DNA from: Thermoplasmata archaeon
GTDB lineage: Archaea > Thermoplasmatota > Thermoplasmata > Thermoplasmatales > Thermoplasmataceae
Direction of reading: 5' to 3'
Assembly (NCBI GenBank): GCA_021827885.1
Contig: JAKAUD010000178.1
Span: 1-11,172, forward strand
DNA: 11,172 nt
In this document: one piece after another, positions 6,782-11,172 of the stretch
Layout: every line of letters begins with the position of its first letter
How positions within the stretch are numbered: the stretch's first letter is position 1
Position numbers and translations under genes: made by a program
The notes under the pieces: generated by a model
Told to the model about the DNA's origin: nothing
The model's database searches: none
The model's input: the letters and a program-made list of their open reading frames with translations, nothing else

Positions 6782-8840
6782 TCTAGAAGAATTTAGAAGA
6801 GAATTATTGGCGGAAGTTATTGATCGTTCAAGAGGAGAAGTTAAAAGCGAACTCTATGAAGGGACTAAACCTGATTTCAAGGAGAATATTTTTACCGAAA
6901 TTTTCGTGGAATATTTAACTGAAAGTGGGGTGATCGACGAACCGAGGATCTGCTATTTACAGCGAAGAACGGGTTATGGAAACGTGAAAGTGAATGCATA
7001 CAACATCGATTCCGAAGCTTACCGGATTGACTTGTTCATAACCTTATTCTACGACACAGTAGAACTACCAACTCTTTCCAAATCAAATATTAGAGATGCT
7101 TGTGATCAAGTATTGAGATTTTTAAAGTTGTCAAAAACCGGATACCATGACAAAATGGAACAATCTTCTGAACAATTCAGTATGTTGGAAGAAATTTACA
7201 AAGAGAGATTTAACATCCAGTTTATCCGTGTATATCTTTTTACTGATGGAATTATTCCATCTGATCTTTCATATACAGAAGATAATGATGAAGAAAAGTT
7301 ACACTACCAATACTGGGATGTTAAGAGACTTAACAGGTTTGTAGCCTCTAATATGCGCGATACTATTGAGATAGAGATTAGTAAATTTGGAGAATATTCT
7401 ATTGAATGTCTACCTTTGAAAAATCACCCAGAATATTATTCAGCCTATCTTACAATTCTTCCAGGTAAATTGTTAAGCGATTTATACGAAGAGTACGGTT
7501 CAGCACTACTAGAACTCAATGTAAGATCATTTCTTCAGGCCCGTGGCAAAGTTAACAAAGGAATAAGGGAGACACTAAAGGATGAACCGAAATCTTTCAT
7601 GGCATACAATAACGGGGTTTCTATGACTGCAGATAAGCTTGAATTTAAACACGATGAGAATGATGCCATAATATTGGAAAAAGTTGTTGGATTACAGATA
7701 GTCAATGGTGGCCAAACTGTTGCTTCCATCCACAGGGCGTATACAGTGGACAGATATGAATTAGGAAACGTGTACGTACAAGCTAAAATTACAGTAATTG
7801 ACCCTGAAAAAGTAGATTACATGGTACCTAAAATTACACGATACGCAAACAGTCAGAACAAAGTAAATGATGCCGACTTTTTTTCTAATGACCCTTTCCA
7901 CATTGAACTTCAGAAATTGTCTGAAACTATCTGGGTACCGGGAGAGCAGAGTAGGTGGTTCTATGAGAGAACTAGGGGGGCTTATCAGGTCACAAAGTCA
8001 AAAGATGCTCCTACTGATGCAAAGCGCAGACAGTTTGAAAAGTCCATGCCACCTTCCAAGAGATTCTCGAAAGTTGATGTTGCCAAGTACATTAATAGCT
8101 GGGAGATGCTTCCTCACATAGTCAGCTTAGGTGGACAGAAGAACTTTAACTATTTTATGAATAAGATTCTTAAGACGAGAGGAAAAGATTGGCAGCCAAA
8201 TGTTGAATTCTATAAAACCCTCGTTGGAAAAGCGATCCTATACAAGACTGCTGAAGTTATTGTTAAACACAATGAGATTCCGTCATACAGATCCAACATT
8301 GTTGCTTACACAGTAGCTTATTTATCATATAGGGCCCTTAATAGAATTAATTTCATAGAAATTTGGAACAACCAGAGGGTTCCAAAAGGAATAGAAGAAG
8401 CGATGAAGTTATGGTCGATTGAAATACACAAACATATAGTTGAAACCGCAGGCGATAGGAATGTTGGTGAATGGTGTAAGAAGGAGACCACTTGGGAATC
8501 TATCAAATTTCTTAATCTAGAAATTCCTAAAGCTTTGGAAGATGATTTTGTTGATCAATCAGTAACGATTTTTGAAAATGAAAAATATAGTGAACAATCA
8601 GATCTAACGGGCGAGGACTATGAAAATATAGCTAGAGTAATGTCAATCGATGGTCTCATGTGGTACAAAATTCACGGTTGGGGTAAAGCCACAAAGCTGC
8701 TTGAGAGCTGGCAATGTGGAATAGCTCTAACTCTAAGTAGTATGGCAGCCGATAATTGGATAAAGAAGCCTAGTGCCAAACAGGCAAGACAAGGTGTGAA
8801 AATTCTTAGAATAGCTGTTTCCATTATAACTGAAGGTTGA
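6771..8840 (+). CDS. AIPR-family (abortive infection phage resistance) protein
   Basis: This 689-aa protein matches the AIPR family, whose name comes from a phage abortive-infection factor; the biochemical role is not settled. The central conserved block is clear: LNVRSFLQARGKVNKGI (249-265), then SFMAYNNGVSM (275-285), GLQIVNGGQTVAS (307-319), and ITRYANSQNKVNDADFF (355-371). The N-terminal 200 residues, including FTEIFVEYL (41-49) and YRIDLFITLFYD (84-95), could be a restriction-endonuclease-like fold. The usual ExK is not evident, so an inactive nuclease or binding domain is more likely. The C-terminal third is helical and unassigned. Start 6771 is chosen for its GTGAT ribosome-binding site and 11-nt overlap with the nuclease gene. 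In Z1-type loci AIPR stands next to GHKL, Z1 and DUF4420 genes, so it probably belongs to the same complex or acts as its effector. Confidence 0.87.
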   Translation: MERNLEEFRRELLAEVIDRSRGEVKSELYEGTKPDFKENIFTEIFVEYLTESGVIDEPRICYLQRRTGYGNVKVNAYNIDSEAYRIDLFITLFYDTVELPTLSKSNIRDACDQVLRFLKLSKTGYHDKMEQSSEQFSMLEEIYKERFNIQFIRVYLFTDGIIPSDLSYTEDNDEEKLHYQYWDVKRLNRFVASNMRDTIEIEISKFGEYSIECLPLKNHPEYYSAYLTILPGKLLSDLYEEYGSALLELNVRSFLQARGKVNKGIRETLKDEPKSFMAYNNGVSMTADKLEFKHDENDAIILEKVVGLQIVNGGQTVASIHRAYTVDRYELGNVYVQAKITVIDPEKVDYMVPKITRYANSQNKVNDADFFSNDPFHIELQKLSETIWVPGEQSRWFYERTRGAYQVTKSKDAPTDAKRRQFEKSMPPSKRFSKVDVAKYINSWEMLPHIVSLGGQKNFNYFMNKILKTRGKDWQPNVEFYKTLVGKAILYKTAEVIVKHNEIPSYRSNIVAYTVAYLSYRALNRINFIEIWNNQRVPKGIEEAMKLWSIEIHKHIVETAGDRNVGEWCKKETTWESIKFLNLEIPKALEDDFVDQSVTIFENEKYSEQSDLTGEDYENIARVMSIDGLMWYKIHGWGKATKLLESWQCGIALTLSSMAADNWIKKPSAKQARQGVKILRIAVSIITEG

Positions 8841-8841
8841 A

Positions 8842-8913
8842 ATGAATATTGAACTGTTCAAAAATACAAATAGCAATGTGAAATTTCCCAAAAGGACAAA
8901 TTTAGTGGTATAA
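8842..8913 (+). CDS. Possible 23-codon ORF filling the AIPR-methyltransferase gap
   Basis: ATG 8842 opens 23 codons (MNIELFKNTNSNVKFPKRTN, then LVV) and stops with TAA at 8911-8913, one nt before the methyltransferase GTG. AAGGT (8833-8837) lies four nt before the ATG and could serve as a ribosome-binding site. The peptide is basic and Asn-rich, with no recognisable family. Because the ORF exactly spans the only sizeable gap of the operon, it may be a leader peptide that couples or restrains methyltransferase translation. It may equally be chance; short open frames of this length are common. Confidence 0.3.
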   Translation: MNIELFKNTNSNVKFPKRTNLVV

Positions 8914-8914
8914 A

Positions 8915-10495
8915 GTGGCTGTCAAGTCTCAAAGTACTATAAGAGTAGTAGATCTGTTTGCAGGACCGGGGGGTCTTAGTGAAGGGTTTGCATCATATAC
9001 ATTTGCTGGAAGAAATCCATTTAAAATTATGCTCTCTATTGAGAAAGATCCAGTGGCATTTGAAACACTGAGGTTAAGAAGTTTTTATCGACAGTTTAAA
9101 AAGAATGAGGTGCCAGAAGATTACTACAAATTTTTAAGAGGAGAAATTTCAAGAAAAGCCTTATACAGAAGACATCAAGACCAATATGATCTGGCAAAGA
9201 AAGAGACTTGGCAGATGACCTTGGGAAGTGGAAAAATTCCACAAGCAAAATTAAATATGCGTATAGAGGCAGCTCTTGACGGTGCAAAGAACTGGATATT
9301 GGTTGGTGGTCCCCCGTGTCAAGCTTATTCGCTGATAGGCAGAGTGAAGATTAAGAACGAAAGCGCGAAGAAGAATAAGGATTTTGAGAAAGACCATAGG
9401 CATTTCTTATATAGGGAGTACCTGAAGATAATTTCGGATCATCAGCCACCGATTTTTGTCATGGAAAATGTACCGGGCCTCATTTCTTCTAAAGTCAATG
9501 GTAACAGCACATTCAAAATGATTTTGAACGATCTGCACGAGCCGTTGAAGGCAATCGCTGAATTAAATGGAGAAACCAAAAATTCTAAAGAATCTCTTAC
9601 CTACAATCTATATTCGCTTGTTAAAAAGAAAAAGGACAAAGCAGAATTACGAGATTCGGATTATGTAATTAAAACAGAGAATTTTGGGCTCCCCCAAGCT
9701 AGGCATAGAGTTATACTTTTGGGCGTGCGTTCAGATATTGGCAAGACGCCATCACAGCTAAAAGTATCAAGTTGTATGACAACTATTTGGGATGCGATAT
9801 CAGATCTCCCTAGAATAAGGAGCAGACTTTCAAAAGAAGAAGACTCCGCTGAAAATTGGAGGTCAGCAATTCAAGATATAACAAGAACTGCGTGGTATTC
9901 AGAATTGAAAGATAATGCTCTTAAAGAAGAAATCTTATCCAACATAAACAAAATTGATAGTATAGACGGCACTGGAAATGAGTATGTACCAACGGAACTG
10001 AAAGGTATGTACTATGACGAATGGTTTTACGATAAACAAATTGGAGGGGTATGTAATCACTCTGCGAGAAGCCACATGAGGGAAGACCTGCATCGTTACA
10101 TTTTTGCTTCTAGCTACGTAAACGTGTTTAATAAATCTCCAAAGATTATAGATTTCCCCGTAAGTCTTCGTCCAAATCATAGGAACTTAGATAAAGCGGT
10201 ATCTGAGGGGTTTTTCTCAGATAGGTTTCGAGTTCAGGTGAGAAGCAAAACCTCTACAACGATAACCTCGCATATATCTAAAGATGGCCATTATTATATA
10301 CATCCCGATCCAGCACAATGCAGAAGTCTTACAGTTAGAGAAGCTGCTCGACTACAGACCTTCCCCGACAATTACTTTTTTGCAGGAAACAGAACTATGC
10401 AATACCATCAGGTTGGTAATGCGGTGCCACCATTATTGGCTCGTTTAATTGCAGATGTTGTTTACAATATATTTGTTCAATACACGTTGGATTGA
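8915..10495 (+). CDS. DNA (cytosine-5) methyltransferase
   Basis: This 526-aa SAM-dependent enzyme moves a methyl group to C5 of cytosine in a specific DNA site. Motif I is VVDLFAGPGGLSEGF (11-25) and motif IV is GGPPCQAYS (131-139) with catalytic Cys135. Motif VI is MENVPGL (183-189), and motif VIII is NFGLPQARHRVILLG (256-270) with the QxRxR triad. Motif IX is LTVREAARLQTFP (about 472-484) and motif X is QVGNAVPP (about 499-506). The target recognition domain is the roughly 180-residue stretch between VIII and IX; its sequence specificity cannot be predicted here. Motifs I and IV are about 110 residues apart, against about 70 in compact enzymes such as M.HhaI, because of a charged insert near 55-115. 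GTG 8915 is used because no ATG precedes motif I; only a weak GTGGT site precedes it. As last gene of the operon it likely protects host DNA from the Z1/DUF4420 machinery. A separate promoter is not obvious. Confidence 0.95.
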   Translation: MAVKSQSTIRVVDLFAGPGGLSEGFASYTFAGRNPFKIMLSIEKDPVAFETLRLRSFYRQFKKNEVPEDYYKFLRGEISRKALYRRHQDQYDLAKKETWQMTLGSGKIPQAKLNMRIEAALDGAKNWILVGGPPCQAYSLIGRVKIKNESAKKNKDFEKDHRHFLYREYLKIISDHQPPIFVMENVPGLISSKVNGNSTFKMILNDLHEPLKAIAELNGETKNSKESLTYNLYSLVKKKKDKAELRDSDYVIKTENFGLPQARHRVILLGVRSDIGKTPSQLKVSSCMTTIWDAISDLPRIRSRLSKEEDSAENWRSAIQDITRTAWYSELKDNALKEEILSNINKIDSIDGTGNEYVPTELKGMYYDEWFYDKQIGGVCNHSARSHMREDLHRYIFASSYVNVFNKSPKIIDFPVSLRPNHRNLDKAVSEGFFSDRFRVQVRSKTSTTITSHISKDGHYYIHPDPAQCRSLTVREAARLQTFPDNYFFAGNRTMQYHQVGNAVPPLLARLIADVVYNIFVQYTLD

Positions 10496-10518
10496 ATAAT
10501 GCTATGTTGAACAAATAT
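10469..10518. repeat. 12-bp perfect inverted repeat across the convergent gene ends
   Basis: ATATTTGTTCAA at 10469-10480 is the exact reverse complement of 10507-10518, with a 26-nt loop holding the methyltransferase stop. The minus-strand gene's stop lies in the left arm. It could fold as a hairpin in both mRNAs and act as a two-way transcript end or stability element. Each arm also encodes Ile-Phe-Val-Gln near the C-terminus of its own gene. Confidence 0.55.
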
Positions 10519-10749
10519 TTTAGCCGAATGTAGCCTGAGCTTTTCGACCTCATCATCGGGTATGACTTTCCGAGTCCTGTAGCTTGCTCTGTTATCTTCT
10601 AGGAATTTCTTTATGATGGGCAAGTCATTCTCGCTCACAATTAAATTTTCCTCCCTATACCCGATGGATGGCACGGAATTTAGTATGCCTTTCACATCAT
10701 AATGGTACTTCCCGTAATTGGATGATGATCTGCAGTCGTAAAGCTTCAT
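10477..10749 (-). CDS. Small protein of unknown function (90 aa)
   Basis: I do not recognise this family. ATG 10749 is preceded by AAGGGG with a 4-nt spacer, a good ribosome-binding site; an in-frame TTG at 10785 would add 12 residues and is less likely. The protein starts MKLYDCRSSSNYGKYHYDVK and contains a charged helical middle (LPIIKKFLEDNRASYRTRKV, then IPDDEVEKLRL). No signal peptide, membrane segment, metal-binding cluster or nuclease motif is seen. The gene converges on the methyltransferase and overlaps its 3' end by 19 nt. The codon pattern and ribosome-binding site look like those of a real gene, but the evidence is limited. It probably belongs to the flanking chromosome rather than to the defence operon. 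Confidence 0.55.
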   Translation of the reverse strand: MKLYDCRSSSNYGKYHYDVKGILNSVPSIGYREENLIVSENDLPIIKKFLEDNRASYRTRKVIPDDEVEKLRLHSAKIFVQHSIIQSNVY

Positions 10750-10777
10750 TTTTCCCCTTATCCGCCCTTCTGATGCG

Positions 10778-11083
10778 ATGTACAATATTCTGGAAAAATC
10801 ACTGAGTCAATTCCAGATAATCAACAAAGATTTCTCAAAGAAAACCCAGTTGTTAATCGATAGAACTGGTGTAAGCACTTATGCTAGAAATGATACACAC
10901 CTTTGCAGCTGCAAGTAGAGCAATTATAAATTCAAGGGACGACGGTCACAATATTATGGTTACCGCAGCCCCGTCTCAGGCTCCATCACGGTAATACCTT
11001 CACAAAAATATCACTGTCGTGGTTCGGAATCCCTCAAAGTCGGAATAAATCTCACACAGGAAGTCAGATGCAACTTGCGCTAG
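10778..11083 (+). pseudogene. Decayed ORF with one in-frame amber, possible transposase remnant
   Basis: From ATG 10778 the frame runs 46 codons to TAG at 10916-10918, then stays open for 54 more codons to TAG at 11081-11083. Before the amber it reads FQIINKDFSKKTQLLIDRTG (residues 12-31) and VSTYARNDTHLCSC. After it come SNYKFKGRRSQYYGYR, then PVSGSITVIP. The order, an Asp in a hydrophobic strand and later a Pro-Val-Ser/Ile-Val-Pro strand, recalls the first catalytic-Asp region of IS4/IS5-type DDE transposases. This is resemblance only: no second Asp or Glu motif is visible, and the frame would cover just a fragment. A missense-poor frame broken by a single stop suggests fairly recent decay. 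Alternatively it is non-coding. It ends two nt from the convergent stop of the right-edge gene. Confidence 0.35.
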
Positions 11084-11085
11084 AT

Positions 11086-11172
11086 TTAATCCTTATTTTC
11101 GTCCTTCTTCTTGAATCCTTTCACTATGCCTTTACCGAATCCTTTTACCACATCCGAACCTTTCTTGGCAAC
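11086..11172 (-). CDS. C-terminal end of a Lys/Gly-rich protein (runs off right edge)
   Basis: Reading from the right edge, 28 codons end at TAA 11086-11088. The tail VAKKGSDVVKGFGKGIVKGF followed by KKKDENKD has a regular Lys-Gly-hydrophobic pattern, giving a basic amphipathic helix and a charged end. Such tails can touch membranes or nucleic acid, but with no other part of the gene in view I cannot name it. The frame is supported only by its residue pattern and stop. Confidence 0.45.
   Translation of the reverse strand, partial: VAKKGSDVVKGFGKGIVKGFKKKDENKD

Noticed and set aside
10916..10918. In-frame TAG as a pyrrolysine codon
   Set aside because: The frame has no link to methylamine methyltransferases and no Pyl context; a decayed gene is simpler.
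11021..11033. tRNA T-arm-like string GGTTCGGAATCCC
   Set aside because: It has one base too many in the loop, and no anticodon arm, D-arm or acceptor stem can be found around it, so neither a tRNA nor an attachment-site remnant is supported.
1..11172. CRISPR array, rRNA or complete insertion sequence
   Set aside because: No regularly spaced repeats, no rRNA-like conserved strings and no paired terminal inverted repeats with an intact transposase were seen by eye.

Overview
The window is AT-rich DNA, most likely archaeal. Two genes appear to be leaderless, with TATA-like boxes about 20-32 nt upstream of their start codons. Ribosome-binding sites match the archaeal anti-SD (AGGAG at 2882, GTGAT at 6762). 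Arginine is mostly AGA/AGG, and the left-edge gene is a ribbon-helix-helix antitoxin-type protein of a style common in archaea. A euryarchaeote, perhaps of the Thermoplasmata, is a guess from general look only.

Layout. 1-151 (minus): start of a partial antitoxin-like gene. 152-657: divergent spacer of about 500 bp with both promoters and a few small palindromes. 658-10495 (plus): one compact, co-directional operon of six genes plus one possible 23-codon ORF. In order these are (1) a MutY/Mig-like HhH-GPD DNA glycosylase, (2) a GHKL (MutL/MORC-type) ATPase, (3) a Z1-domain superfamily-2 ATPase, (4) a PD-(D/E)XK nuclease of the DUF4420 type, (5) an AIPR-family protein, (6) a 23-codon mini-ORF, and (7) a cytosine-C5 DNA methyltransferase. 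10477-10749 (minus): a 90-aa protein of unknown function converging on the operon end, with a 12-bp perfect inverted repeat across the two 3' ends. 10778-11083 (plus): a reading frame with one internal amber codon, possibly a decayed transposase. 11086-11172 (minus): last 28 codons of a Lys/Gly-rich protein.

How the genes work together. GHKL ATPase + Z1 + DUF4420 nuclease + AIPR + C5 methyltransferase is the gene set of a known but poorly characterised class of restriction-modification-like defence loci with MutL/MORC homologues (described computationally by Iyer, Abhiman and Aravind, 2008). The methyltransferase would mark self DNA, Z1 and GHKL would sense or remodel DNA using ATP, and DUF4420 would cut. 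In many bacterial m5C systems a Vsr endonuclease repairs the T:G mismatches left by m5C deamination. No Vsr is visible here. The first operon gene instead looks like the archaeal T/U:G mismatch glycosylase Mig, with Glu49, Tyr132 and Asp150 in place. The most interesting reading is therefore a complete archaeal Z1/MORC-type modification-restriction operon with a built-in Mig-type deamination-repair enzyme, which itself has an unusual, apparently three-cysteine iron-sulfur motif.
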